DNA of 64,000 nt from JAWKTM01 sp041399085 (GTDB lineage Bacteria > Planctomycetota > Planctomycetia > Pirellulales > Pirellulaceae). The notes below the pieces were generated by a model that worked only from the letters and a program-made list of their open reading frames with translations, made no database searches and was not told the DNA's origin. Every line of letters starts with the position of its first letter. The stretch's first letter is position 1. Location of the stretch: assembly GCA_041399085.1 (NCBI GenBank), contig JAWKTM010000018.1, forward strand, positions 1-64,000. Reading direction: 5' to 3'. Position numbers and translations under genes: made by a program. Of the stretch, positions 46,774-56,093 are shown piece by piece.

Positions 46774-49245
46774 TCAGTTATCGGCCGCTTCGCCCGCGCG
46801 GGCTTTGATTTCTTCGTACAGTTGCCGGTACGCCGGTTCCTGGGGACGCACTTCCAGCAACTGTTCCGCCCATGGTCGAGCGGCCGACCAGTTCTGGCGA
46901 TCGTAATGGAAACGCATCACGCCGTAAACAATTTGCTCGTCGTTGGGTTCCAGATTCGCGGCCTTGGTCAGTTCGGCCTCGGCCTGCTCGAACCGCCCGT
47001 GGCGATACAGCGACAGGCCGTATCGGAAGTGGATGAAGGCATTGTCCGGCGCGAGCAGCGTGTCACGCTTCAGATTCTCCAGCTCTTGCTCGGCCAACGG
47101 TTCCGCCAATTGCCGATAGCGATACCCTTGTTCGGCGGCCGCGATCCCAGCTTGCTCGTCGCCTTGCCGAGCGGCGTTGCGAGCCTGTTCGTCCGCGGCG
47201 CTGGCCAACCGTTCGTACAGAGCCGCCAGATTCGTTCGCGGACCGGTCACCTGCGGCTCGACGGCGATCGCCGTTTTATAGGCGGCGATGGCGTCGTCCG
47301 TCCGGCCTTGGTCCTCATATAAGATGCCTAAGGTCATATGAGCCGTGGCGCGGTCGTTGTTCATCATCAGACCGGCTTCAAACTCCTCGAGCGCTCGGTC
47401 CAGCGCCTTGCGCTGGGCCCCGTTCGTCAGAGCTCGTGGCACGCGAGCCAGAACGCGAGCTGCTTCGGTACGCACCAACCGCACGGGATCGTCCAGCAGC
47501 GGCGCCAGTGTCTTCAACAGCCGCCGATCGTCCGGCAACGCTTGGAAATTCGCGATCGCCGCGGCTCGCACCGTGGGATCGTCGTCTTCTAACAACTCTT
47601 TCGATGTGACAAACGCCGCTTCGTTGGCGAATTGCCCCAATTCCGAAGCCGCCGTGGCGCGCACAATGCCCGCTTGTCGCCGATCGGTGGCCAATCGCAT
47701 CAGGGTGGGCAACGATTCCCGGTCGCCTTCGCGCGCGGCCGACAGGGCGTAGGCAAAATGATCCTTGGCGTCCCGTTTTTCTCCGTACCACTCTTTGGAT
47801 TTCTCGGCCGCCCAACGATTCACATGGTCGAGTGCGGCTTGCACCTGCTGGTCGCCGTCCCGAGCCGCCCGCAACCAATCCTGATACAACGGCAGCTCGG
47901 CCCGGCGCGACTCGGGCAGGTCCGCCTTCTCCAAATGACATCGCGTGCAGGCGTTGGGCGTGCCCAAATCCACACTCAAGTCGGGCCGCGGCACGCGTAG
48001 GCTATGATCGCGTCGCGCATCGACTTCCATATACGTCGTTTCCGGCATGTGGCATTCCACACACGATGCGCCGGTCGACTCGGGCTTGTGATGATGATGG
48101 GCCGGCCCATCATATTTACCGGCCGGATGTTGGTGGCACGACGTGCAGACTTGGTTGCCATTGTGTTTCAGCCGCGCGGTATGCGGATCGTGGCAATCGG
48201 TGCAGCGGATTCCGCGGTGATACATCTTGCTTTGGATGAACGAGCCGTGAACATAGACTTCATCTTGGATTTGGCCGTCCACATAGTAGGTTGCTTGGCC
48301 TAACAGCTCGTTGGCGAAATTGTTATAGAAGTCATCGCCCGGCTGGAATTCGGGATGCAGCAGCCGCCGTCGCGAATGGCATTGCACGCAGGTCTCGATT
48401 TCGACGTGCGAATCGGGTGACTTCAAGTGCGGCAGGCCATAACCGACCTTGCGATCCCAGAACAGCGACTTGGCTCGGGCCAGTTCCACGTGCGTGCTGC
48501 CAGGACCGTGGCAAGCTTCGCAGCTTACATCGATTTCCGAATAGGTTGTGTGATAGGTTTTCGTGGCGACGTCATAATTCTTCTTGAGGTTGGTGGAATG
48601 GCAGTCGGCACACATATTGTTCCACCGCTGGGCCACGCCGGTCCAATGCAAGTCGTCGTTCGGCGCCAGTTTCTCGTCCACATCCGGCGGCGGCAGGTAG
48701 AACCATCGCTTGTGCAGCGTATCCCACGCGATTCGCGAGACTTGCAGCCGGGCGACTTCGTGCGGAGGCATGTCGGCCGGCCGATCGAACTCGACCATAT
48801 ATTGCTGGAGCGGCTCGAAGCCGAATACGTACTTGATCTCGAAGTCTGCCATCTCTCCGTCGGGGCCTTCGGTATGAATCCAATACTTTCCGTCGCGTTG
48901 GAACATCCGTGAGACGACTCCGAAGTTCTCTATTTCGGCTCCGCTGAAGTCTCCGAGCACGGTGTCGGATGTGGCGTGATCCATTGCTTTATCGTGGTGC
49001 GACCCGGTCCAAGCCTGCAGCTCGGTTTGATGGCACTCGGCACACGTATCGCGTCCCACAAAGGTGGCCGTCGTGTCTTCGGGAATCGTGGTCCACCAAT
49101 CGGCAAAGACTGCGCCGCCCACAAGCAGCGTGGCGAGCAGCGCGCCGGCAATGATCCAACGCCGCGGCGAGGCGGTGCGGCGTGATTGTTCGGCGATCCG
49201 GGGCGAGGCCGACTTGGCGGCGGCCTTGGTCGTGGGTTTCGTCAT
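46774..49245 (-). CDS. Octahaem cytochrome c fused to HEAT and TPR repeats
   Basis: The 823-residue protein has one N-terminal membrane anchor (WIIAGALLATLLVGGAVFA). Eight CxxCH haem sites follow: CAECH, CADCH, CEACH, CVQCH, CTDCH, CTSCH, CVECH and CTRCH between residues ~68 and ~440. HEAT-like helices come next (AGIVRATAASELGQFAN; DPTVRAAAIANFQAL; DPVRLVRTEAARVLARV), then TPRs (ATAHMTLGILYEDQGRTDDA; AFIHFRYGLSLYRHGRFEQA). The N-terminal part resembles cytochrome c554/c-prime proteins. It is an extracytoplasmic electron carrier or a haem-based redox enzyme with a docking tail. It is followed after 31 bp by the DUF1501 gene, so both are probably exported together. Confidence 0.88.
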   Translation of the reverse strand: MTKPTTKAAAKSASPRIAEQSRRTASPRRWIIAGALLATLLVGGAVFADWWTTIPEDTTATFVGRDTCAECHQTELQAWTGSHHDKAMDHATSDTVLGDFSGAEIENFGVVSRMFQRDGKYWIHTEGPDGEMADFEIKYVFGFEPLQQYMVEFDRPADMPPHEVARLQVSRIAWDTLHKRWFYLPPPDVDEKLAPNDDLHWTGVAQRWNNMCADCHSTNLKKNYDVATKTYHTTYSEIDVSCEACHGPGSTHVELARAKSLFWDRKVGYGLPHLKSPDSHVEIETCVQCHSRRRLLHPEFQPGDDFYNNFANELLGQATYYVDGQIQDEVYVHGSFIQSKMYHRGIRCTDCHDPHTARLKHNGNQVCTSCHQHPAGKYDGPAHHHHKPESTGASCVECHMPETTYMEVDARRDHSLRVPRPDLSVDLGTPNACTRCHLEKADLPESRRAELPLYQDWLRAARDGDQQVQAALDHVNRWAAEKSKEWYGEKRDAKDHFAYALSAAREGDRESLPTLMRLATDRRQAGIVRATAASELGQFANEAAFVTSKELLEDDDPTVRAAAIANFQALPDDRRLLKTLAPLLDDPVRLVRTEAARVLARVPRALTNGAQRKALDRALEEFEAGLMMNNDRATAHMTLGILYEDQGRTDDAIAAYKTAIAVEPQVTGPRTNLAALYERLASAADEQARNAARQGDEQAGIAAAEQGYRYRQLAEPLAEQELENLKRDTLLAPDNAFIHFRYGLSLYRHGRFEQAEAELTKAANLEPNDEQIVYGVMRFHYDRQNWSAARPWAEQLLEVRPQEPAYRQLYEEIKARAGEAADN

Positions 49246-49359
49246 GCGAGCAGCGGGGGGACGAGCGTGCGGAACGGGAGCGAGGCGATTGACCTTCGAT
49301 TATCTTTCCGTCGTCCAGCAGCGACAACCGCGACAATCGTCGGTTGGGCCGAATTCCCG

Positions 49360-50463
49360 CTATTCGACCACTACAACCGGATCGCCCAGCACATCGAATC
49401 GCGGTTGGACGCCCAATCCCGGCTGGGCCGACGCCTGCATCCGCCCAGCTTGCCGCTGCGGAGCGCCGTCGGCGGTGCTGACCGTGACGTAGCTGTTGAA
49501 ATCCGTCGAGGTGAACAGCAAATCGGTCGGCGTGCTGTGCGCGAGGTGCGAGATGGCGGCCGTCGTGATGTCTCCGCCCCAACTATCTTCGATGGTCATG
49601 GCGATACCGAGCGAAGCGCAGAGATCGCGAGCCTGTCGCGCTTTGGTGAGTCCACCGAACTTGCTGATTTTGATGTTCACGACATCGGCGGCTAAGTCCG
49701 CGTTGGCTCGCAGCAGCTTATCCATGCCGTCGATCACCTCATCCAGCACGAACGGCCGATCGGTGTGTCGGCGAATCGACAGGCATTCTTCGTACAGCCG
49801 GCAAGGCTGTTCGATATACACGTCCACGTCCCGGACGGCTCGCACGACGCGCATCGCTTCGTGCATGGTCCAGCCCGTATTGGCGTCGGCCACCAGTTTG
49901 TCGCCCGGTTCGAGCTGTTCCGCGACGGCGTGGATGCGTTGTATGTCCGTGTCGGGATCGCCGCCCACCTTTAATTGGAATCGGCGGTACCCTTCGGCAC
50001 GGTAACCGGCCACTTTCGCGGCCATCGCTTCGGGCGACTCTTGCGAAATCGCGCGATACAGGACGAAATCCTCGCCATACCGACCACCCAGCAGCAGACA
50101 GACCGGCATCCCGGCGGCTTGCCCCAAAATATCCCAACAAGCGATGTCGATGCCGCTCTTGACATAAGGATGCCCTTGCAACGCGGCATCCATTCGCCCA
50201 TTCAGTTTGTTCAATTCACGCGGATCCCAACCCAATAGATGCGGCCCTAGTTCCCGCAGCCCGGCCCGCACGCCTTCGGCATAAGCCGGCAGGTAGAAAG
50301 GCCCCAACGGACAGACTTCGCCGTGCCCGACCAATCCCGAGTCGGTCTCGACCCGCACGATCGTGCTGTCGAACACCGTTACCGACTTGCCGCCCGACCA
50401 TTTATAGCTGCCTTCGTGTAATGGCAGGTCGACTTGATAGGCTAAGATGCGCTTGATCTTCAT
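49360..50463 (-). CDS. Enolase-superfamily (mandelate racemase/muconate lactonizing) enzyme
   Basis: From ATG 50463 the protein is 367 residues. An N-terminal capping domain (KIKRILAYQVDLPLHEGSYK) leads to a barrel with GYRRFQLKVGGDPDTD (one catalytic Lys), LVADANTGWT and VYIEQPC (metal Asp and Glu), and FVLDEVID with VVNIKISKFGGLTKA (second Lys). IAMTIEDSWGGDITTAAISH follows. The second half resembles cis-3-hydroxyproline dehydratase-type members, but substrate cannot be assigned. The frame is open from a TTG at 50499; ATG fits the domain better. It lies 57 bp after the YhaM-like gene on the same strand. Confidence 0.85.
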   Translation of the reverse strand: MKIKRILAYQVDLPLHEGSYKWSGGKSVTVFDSTIVRVETDSGLVGHGEVCPLGPFYLPAYAEGVRAGLRELGPHLLGWDPRELNKLNGRMDAALQGHPYVKSGIDIACWDILGQAAGMPVCLLLGGRYGEDFVLYRAISQESPEAMAAKVAGYRAEGYRRFQLKVGGDPDTDIQRIHAVAEQLEPGDKLVADANTGWTMHEAMRVVRAVRDVDVYIEQPCRLYEECLSIRRHTDRPFVLDEVIDGMDKLLRANADLAADVVNIKISKFGGLTKARQARDLCASLGIAMTIEDSWGGDITTAAISHLAHSTPTDLLFTSTDFNSYVTVSTADGAPQRQAGRMQASAQPGLGVQPRFDVLGDPVVVVE

Positions 50464-50520
50464 ATGGGGTTCCAGGAACGGTTTCGATGTTGCGAGCAAG
50501 AGACGTTCGGGCGTCGTATG

Positions 50521-51513
50521 TCAAGCAAACGTGCGCTCGCCCACCGGGGCACAGCCGCCTTTGAAGAGCTTGCGGCCAAGGATGCTTTGGAATGGCGTCC
50601 AATTGCTGTCGGAGTTCACATCTTCTTGGATGAGCCGATTAATACAGTGCAGCTTGGCGTCCAGATTATCCAAGAAGTGCAAGGCCACGGCCTCCGGCGT
50701 CATGGGCAGCTTGGGACTGCCATACTCATATTCACCGTGATGGCTCACAATCATATGTTTCAATCGCAAAGCCAACTCGATGGGAAAAGCTTCGCCCGAT
50801 AATTGCTCGGCCTTGCGAATCATGGTTTCGAGCATACTGACTGCCATTACTAGGTGACCAATTAATTGGCCTTCGTCGCTGTATCCCAGTTCGCGGTCGT
50901 AGGTGAGTTCGTCAATCTTGCCCATATCATGCAGAAAGGCGCCCATGATGAGCAGATCGGGGTCGATTTCGGGATAACGGGGCGCGACGACTTTGCACAA
51001 TTCCATCAAGCTGACGACGTGTTCCAACAGTCCGCCGCGATAGGCGTGGTGGTTTTTCACTCCGGCCGGCGCCGTCGTGAACTTGCGCATGAATTCGTCG
51101 TCCATCAGAAAGCATTCGGCCAAGTCACGCAGCGGGATGCTGGCCATGTCGCGCAGTAGGTCGGTCAGACGGGCGGCCAAACGATCCACGGAAGCTTCGG
51201 TCAGGGTCACGAAATCGGTTTCCTCGACCGAGTGTGGATCAACTCGCTCGACGCGGTTGAGAATGATTTGCAGATTGCCGTTGTAGAACTGAGTGGTTCC
51301 GAGCACGCGCAGGAAGTCGCCGTTTTCGAAGCTGCCATAAACGGAATTCTTGGCATTCCACATCATGCCGGTCAGCGAGCCGGTGCGATCCGACAGGCGA
51401 ACCTGAAGATACAGGTTTCCGCTACGGTTGGGGCGCAGTTGTTTCTCGGAAACCAGAAAGACTTGATCCAGATTTTCACTCTCTCCCAACTCGGCCACGA
51501 AACGACGCGCCAT
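50521..51513 (-). CDS. YhaM-like 3'-5' exoribonuclease (OB fold + HD domain)
   Basis: The 330-residue protein has an N-terminal OB fold (LYLQVRLSDRTGSLTGMMWN; FLRVLGTTQFYNGNLQIILN). An HD phosphohydrolase-type domain follows: HHAYRGGLLEHVVSLMELC, LLIMGAFLHDMGKIDEL (the HD pair), GQLIGHLVMAVSMLETMI and LRLKHMIVSHHGEYEYGSPK. This order matches YhaM/CBF1-type exoribonucleases, which degrade RNA, and in some bacteria single-stranded DNA, from the 3' end with a metal. Length is normal. It starts the stretch after the hypothetical gene at 51635 and likely shares a transcript with the downstream enolase-superfamily gene. Confidence 0.9.
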   Translation of the reverse strand: MARRFVAELGESENLDQVFLVSEKQLRPNRSGNLYLQVRLSDRTGSLTGMMWNAKNSVYGSFENGDFLRVLGTTQFYNGNLQIILNRVERVDPHSVEETDFVTLTEASVDRLAARLTDLLRDMASIPLRDLAECFLMDDEFMRKFTTAPAGVKNHHAYRGGLLEHVVSLMELCKVVAPRYPEIDPDLLIMGAFLHDMGKIDELTYDRELGYSDEGQLIGHLVMAVSMLETMIRKAEQLSGEAFPIELALRLKHMIVSHHGEYEYGSPKLPMTPEAVALHFLDNLDAKLHCINRLIQEDVNSDSNWTPFQSILGRKLFKGGCAPVGERTFA

Positions 51514-51634
51514 AGCTGAACGACCTTCCCTGCAAAATTAACGGCGACCTGACAGTCAAGCGAAGAACGACGGACGCCGAATTCTAGGGGGCGTCCAAAA
51601 TGCGAACAACCGCAGCGAAACTGGCCGACTTGGT

Positions 51635-53131
51635 TCACGTGGTTGCTCGGTGGGCCGGCTCGCTGAGTTCGGCGATCTCCAGCGGCAGCTCGCTCAATGG
51701 CATTTCCATGTCCATCGGCGATTCCAACGAGACTTCGGCCACAGTGCGACATTCCGCGTCCGCCGCGGCGGACGGCTCGGCATCGGCAATCGCCGAGCCG
51801 GCAGCCGATGATTCGAGGGAGCTGTCCTTTAGTGACTCGAACGACGGTTCACTGTCGTCCTCGTCCGGATCGTTCGAAATAACGGGCGGTGTCTGTTGGA
51901 TTCGAGTCAGCAATCGACTGAGCTTGCCGCCCAAATAATGCCGAATATCGTCCGCCGTCCCCCGCAGCGACTTGTCTAGCTTCGCCCCCGGAGCCAACGC
52001 GAACAGATCGCCACAACCGCATTCCGTAAACACGCGCACCAGCCCTGGGTCGTGGCGGATATCCGAACGCAGAAAGGTGCGCAGCGAGTCGACTTCCGTA
52101 TACCGCTTGTCGTGACGATTGATTCCCAAGCGACGGCGGAGCAGATTGCCCTCCGGCGTGCCATCCATCGTAAGAAACAGAAAGGTCATCGTGACCGCTT
52201 TGTCTCCCAGCACTTTCACGACGAAGTATCCCACTTTGTAGTCAAACACGCGGCATTCGACCAACAACGTATCACCATCTTGCTGAACAACCACCGGCTC
52301 TCGTAGCGACTGCCAGATATAATCCTCGATCGTGTCATCCAATGGATCGACCACCATCCGTTCGCGAAAGCGATTTAATGTGTGCCGATCCACATACACT
52401 GGCACGCGTCGATCCACGTTTCGCACGCCGAACACTTCTGGCGACCAAGAGACCCAATCCAGATGCATGCCAAAGCTGCTGCCACATCGGTAAAGCGGCT
52501 TTCGCACGCCTTCGACCCATTCCATCTTGGGTGTTGCCGTGTGACATTCCAACGCGAATCGGACCGTCCATAACTTGCCAGCGGGAACCTCCCAAACCGG
52601 CTCGATGTAAAACAGTCGCTTGTCCAGACGCGAGTAGTCGGAGATCGTTTCCTCGAGTCGGCCCACCATCACCGACAGTGCGTTCAGCACTTCACCGTAA
52701 ATATGTTGCTGCGTCCGCTCGCCGAGCAACGTGATAAACCGATCCAAATCCTCGTAGCCGACTTCAGGAAACTCAAACCGGCTGAATCGCAGCCACCACG
52801 CCAATCCGTAGCTGATGAAATCGGTGAACGACAGCGTCGTGCCGTTCGACTCCAGCTTGAAAGTCGTGCGGTCCAACAGCCGTTGGGTTTGAATCACGAT
52901 CGGCTTCGTTTCGGGAGCCGACTGCGCCGACCCGCCGACGAGGATGCTCGGCGCCGGCAAACGAATACGGCGAAAAATCTGATGCACGGGTTCGCCCAGC
53001 TTCTGAAACTCGTCGCGCAGGCCAAGCGCCGCCATCACTTGGCAAACTTGTCGCGTCCGTCGCTTGACGCGATCGCGCTGTCGCGTCTGAGCCTTGACGC
53101 GTTTGTCCCTGGGCTTGATACGTTTGGCCAT
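51635..53131 (-). CDS. Conserved protein of unknown function
   Basis: The frame is open from 53293, but ATG 53131 opens a natural start: a basic N-terminus (MAKRIKPRDKRVKAQTRQRD), then 498 residues. The middle has NGTTLSFTDFISYGLAWWLR, LDKRLFYIEPVWEVPAGKLW, FRERMVVDPLDDTIEDYIWQ and VGYFVVKVLGDKAVTMTFLF. The last ~90 residues are acidic and disordered. There is no signal peptide or membrane helix, and I see no known domain or catalytic motif. The charged, Arg-rich N-terminus suggests nucleic-acid contact, which is speculative. It is the first gene of the minus-strand series that includes YhaM, 121 bp downstream. Confidence 0.65.
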   Translation of the reverse strand: MAKRIKPRDKRVKAQTRQRDRVKRRTRQVCQVMAALGLRDEFQKLGEPVHQIFRRIRLPAPSILVGGSAQSAPETKPIVIQTQRLLDRTTFKLESNGTTLSFTDFISYGLAWWLRFSRFEFPEVGYEDLDRFITLLGERTQQHIYGEVLNALSVMVGRLEETISDYSRLDKRLFYIEPVWEVPAGKLWTVRFALECHTATPKMEWVEGVRKPLYRCGSSFGMHLDWVSWSPEVFGVRNVDRRVPVYVDRHTLNRFRERMVVDPLDDTIEDYIWQSLREPVVVQQDGDTLLVECRVFDYKVGYFVVKVLGDKAVTMTFLFLTMDGTPEGNLLRRRLGINRHDKRYTEVDSLRTFLRSDIRHDPGLVRVFTECGCGDLFALAPGAKLDKSLRGTADDIRHYLGGKLSRLLTRIQQTPPVISNDPDEDDSEPSFESLKDSSLESSAAGSAIADAEPSAAADAECRTVAEVSLESPMDMEMPLSELPLEIAELSEPAHRATT

Positions 53132-53304
53132 CGAACGACCCGTGGGAGAAGAAGAGAAGAACGAACGCCCCACGTGCAATATTGTAAGGCGGCGGACCGT
53201 CGTTGTGCAAAGTCGTCGGGCGGAAAAATCGCCGCTTGTCGGTTCGACGCGGCGGCCTCTAAAATGCCGGGCCCTTTCACACCCGTTAAACACGAGAATG
53301 AACG

Positions 53305-54828
53305 ATGGCCAAAGCCCCGAAGAACGCGATTTCTCCCACGCGCGATGAAAACTATCCCGAGTGGTTTCAGCAAGTCATCAAGGCGGCCGACTTGGCTGAG
53401 CCGTCGGACGTGCGTGGCTGCATGGTGATTAAGCCATGGGGATACGCCATCTGGGAGAACATGCAACGCGTGCTCGACCGGATGTTTAAGGAAACGGGTC
53501 ACGAGAACGCGTACTTCCCGCTGTTCATCCCGATGAGCTTTTTGGAAAAGGAAGCCGAGCACGTCGAGGGCTTTGCCAAGGAGTGCGCGGTGGTCACGCA
53601 TCATCGCTTGGAGCCAAAGCCGGACGGCTCGGGTCTGCGGCCCGCGCCGTCGGCCGCGCTCGAAGAGCCGTTGATCGTGCGGCCCACGAGCGAAACGATC
53701 ATCGGTTCGATGTACGCGCGGTGGGTGCAGTCGTACCGCGATTTGCCGATCAAGATCAATCAGTGGGCGAACGTCGTGCGTTGGGAGTTGCGGACTCGCA
53801 TGTTTCTGCGGACGGCCGAGTTTCTCTGGCAGGAAGGCCACACGGCTCACGCGACCGAAGCCGAAGCGTGGGACGAGACGCGAATGATGCTGGATGTCTA
53901 CGCCGACTTTGCGGAAAACTATCTGGCGATGCCCGTGATTAAGGGCGAAAAGACGGCGGGCGAGCGGTTCCCCGGAGCGGTCAGCACGCTGTCGATCGAA
54001 GCGATGATGCAAGATCGCAAGGCATTGCAGGCGGGCACGTCGCACTTCCTCGGCCAGAACTTCTCGAAGGCCCAAGAGATCAAATTTCTGGGTCCCGAAG
54101 GCCAGCTTGAATTTGCCTGGACCACGTCGTGGGGCGTTTCCACGCGGTTGGTTGGGGCGTTAATCATGACACACAGCGACGACGACGGTTTGGTGCTGCC
54201 ACCGCGTTTGGCTCCCAAGCATGTTGTGATCTTGCCGATTTATCGCACGGACGAGGAACGAACGCAGGTGCTGGAATACGTGCGGTCGCTGGAGCAAGAG
54301 CTGACCGCCGTTTCGTTCGACGCTCAACCGATCCGCGTGCTTGTCGACGATCGTGATCTACGCGGCGGCGAAAAGAACTGGCAACACGTCAAGCGAGGCG
54401 TGCCGTTGCGTGTGGAAGTCGGCCCGAAGGACATCGCCAAGAACGGCGTGTTCGTCGCTCGCCGCGATTCGGGCGAAAAGTCCCCAATGGATCGGACTCA
54501 GTTCGTGACAACGATCGCGGACACGCTGGCCGCGATGCAACAGAACTTGTTTCAGCGAGCACTAACGTTGCGCGACGAACACACCCACGATATCCATACG
54601 CTGGACGAGTTCCGCGCGTTCTTCACGCCACAGAATGCCGATCAACCGGAAATTCACGGCGGATTCGCCCGCTGCCATTTTGTGGACAACGAAGCCGTGG
54701 CGGAAATCCTGAAGGAGCTGAAGGTCACGATTCGCTGTATCCCGCTCGACGCGCCGGAAGAATCGGGCCAGTGCATCTTTACCGGCGAACCAAGTGCCAA
54801 GCGAGCGATCTTCGCCAAGGCGTATTGA
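53305..54828 (+). CDS. proS: Proline--tRNA ligase (archaeal/eukaryotic type, no editing domain)
   Basis: The 507-residue protein is a class-II synthetase: DVRGCMVIKPWGYAIWENMQ (motif 1 region), LIVRPTSETIIGSMYARWVQ then RTRMFLRTAEFLWQEGHTAH (motif 2) and TSWGVSTRLVGALIMTHSDD (motif 3). A C-terminal anticodon-binding domain (HVVILPIYRTDEERTQV; VRVLVDDRDLRGGEKNWQHV type) and a small C-terminal extension follow. It attaches proline to tRNA-Pro in the cytoplasm. Length and the absence of the ~180-residue editing insert mark it as the ProS type 3 form, known from archaea, eukaryotes and some bacteria. The start lies 45 bp after a small intergenic gap; it is an isolated plus-strand gene. Confidence 0.93.
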   Translation: MAKAPKNAISPTRDENYPEWFQQVIKAADLAEPSDVRGCMVIKPWGYAIWENMQRVLDRMFKETGHENAYFPLFIPMSFLEKEAEHVEGFAKECAVVTHHRLEPKPDGSGLRPAPSAALEEPLIVRPTSETIIGSMYARWVQSYRDLPIKINQWANVVRWELRTRMFLRTAEFLWQEGHTAHATEAEAWDETRMMLDVYADFAENYLAMPVIKGEKTAGERFPGAVSTLSIEAMMQDRKALQAGTSHFLGQNFSKAQEIKFLGPEGQLEFAWTTSWGVSTRLVGALIMTHSDDDGLVLPPRLAPKHVVILPIYRTDEERTQVLEYVRSLEQELTAVSFDAQPIRVLVDDRDLRGGEKNWQHVKRGVPLRVEVGPKDIAKNGVFVARRDSGEKSPMDRTQFVTTIADTLAAMQQNLFQRALTLRDEHTHDIHTLDEFRAFFTPQNADQPEIHGGFARCHFVDNEAVAEILKELKVTIRCIPLDAPEESGQCIFTGEPSAKRAIFAKAY

Positions 54829-54875
54829 GCCGAAACTTGTCGGCGGGCCGCGCGATACTCACAAACGTCGATCGA

Positions 54876-56003
54876 CTACAGCGACAGCCGATGCCGCTCG
54901 ACCAGTTCCCAATCCACGTCGATGCCCAATCCGGGGCCGTCGTTCAATGTGGTGAAGGGCCCTTCGATCTTGAGCGGATTCTTGGCGATCGAGAATTCGT
55001 GATAGCTCGGCCCCAGGCAATCGCCGGGGTAGCGTTCGATTTGGACATTGGGCGTCGACACAATGAAATGCAACATCGCGGCCGCGCCAACGTCCCACTC
55101 GAGATTCGAGCCGATTGTGGCCGGAATCTCGTGCTCCGCCGCGAACTCCGCGATTCGTTTAGCCCTCGCGATTCCGCCATGTTTGCCGGGATACAGCGTG
55201 ATCGCATCGCAACAGCGATGCTCGATCAACTCACGAGCTTCCACTTCATCAAAGCAGCTTTCGTCGGCCAGTATTCGATGCCCAGTCGTTTCGCGCAGCC
55301 GCCGCAAGCCCGTGTAGTTGCCGCGCGGCAATGGCTGCTCGACCAGCTCGATTCGGCAATCGGCCAAACGTTCCAAACAGTCCGCGGCTTGTGATTCGTT
55401 CCAACCGCCGTTGGCGTCGATCGTCAGGCAAGTGGCGTCGCCAATCGCGGCACGCACGGCTCGCACGCGAGCCACGTCATGATCCGGGTCGGTGCCGACC
55501 TTCACCTTAATCGTGTCGAACCCCGCCGCGACCAACGAAGCCGCTCGCTGGCTGGCGACTTTCGGTTCATACGCTCCCAGAGAGAACCGATTGCGAATCG
55601 TGAGCGGCCGACACGCTCCGCCCAACAGCTCGTAAACCGGTCGCCGAGCTGCTCGCCCCAAGGCATCCCAGCAAGCCATCTCGATCGCCGCCTTGGCGAA
55701 CCAATTATGAATCGCAACGGCTTCCATCCGCTGCGTCACGGTCTCGATGTCGGCCACGTCCACGCCGCTCAATACCGGCGCGAACAGTCGCTCGATCGCG
55801 GCCCGCGCGGACCATACCGTTTCGCCGCTCCAGCGCGGTGTAACGGTCGCTTCGCCCACGCCTTCGACGCCGTTGGTGGTATGCAACCGGACTAATACGA
55901 AGTCGGAAACCTCATGCCGCCCCAAGGCCGAAATCATGCGGCGCTCGGGCTTCAGTGGAATTCGGACCGGAATTGCTTCGATCGCTTCGATGCGCATGAC
56001 CAT
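54876..56003 (-). CDS. Enolase-superfamily (muconate cycloisomerase / epimerase-like) enzyme
   Basis: The 375-residue protein has the MLE-subgroup active site. FDTIKVKVGTDPDHDVAR contains the KxK catalytic pair, CLTIDANGGWNESQA and IELVEQPLPRGN hold metal Asp and Glu, ILADESCFDEVEA the third ligand, and ITLYPGKHGGIARAKRI the opposite Lys. The N-terminal cap (IEAIEAIPVRIPLKPERRMI) fits. Members include muconate cycloisomerase, o-succinylbenzoate synthase and dipeptide epimerase; this one cannot be fixed. Two ATGs lie near the start (56003 and 55997). It is convergent with proS, with only 48 bp between the stops, and divergent from the ceramidase-like gene. Confidence 0.85.
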   Translation of the reverse strand: MVMRIEAIEAIPVRIPLKPERRMISALGRHEVSDFVLVRLHTTNGVEGVGEATVTPRWSGETVWSARAAIERLFAPVLSGVDVADIETVTQRMEAVAIHNWFAKAAIEMACWDALGRAARRPVYELLGGACRPLTIRNRFSLGAYEPKVASQRAASLVAAGFDTIKVKVGTDPDHDVARVRAVRAAIGDATCLTIDANGGWNESQAADCLERLADCRIELVEQPLPRGNYTGLRRLRETTGHRILADESCFDEVEARELIEHRCCDAITLYPGKHGGIARAKRIAEFAAEHEIPATIGSNLEWDVGAAAMLHFIVSTPNVQIERYPGDCLGPSYHEFSIAKNPLKIEGPFTTLNDGPGLGIDVDWELVERHRLSL

Positions 56004-56093
56004 TCACCTTTTCGTCAACGGAAGTAGCCGCCCTTGCTCATCGGCGGGCAGTATACTCATTGCCGAAGTCTCTCGTAGCAGGAGCAGCAACGT

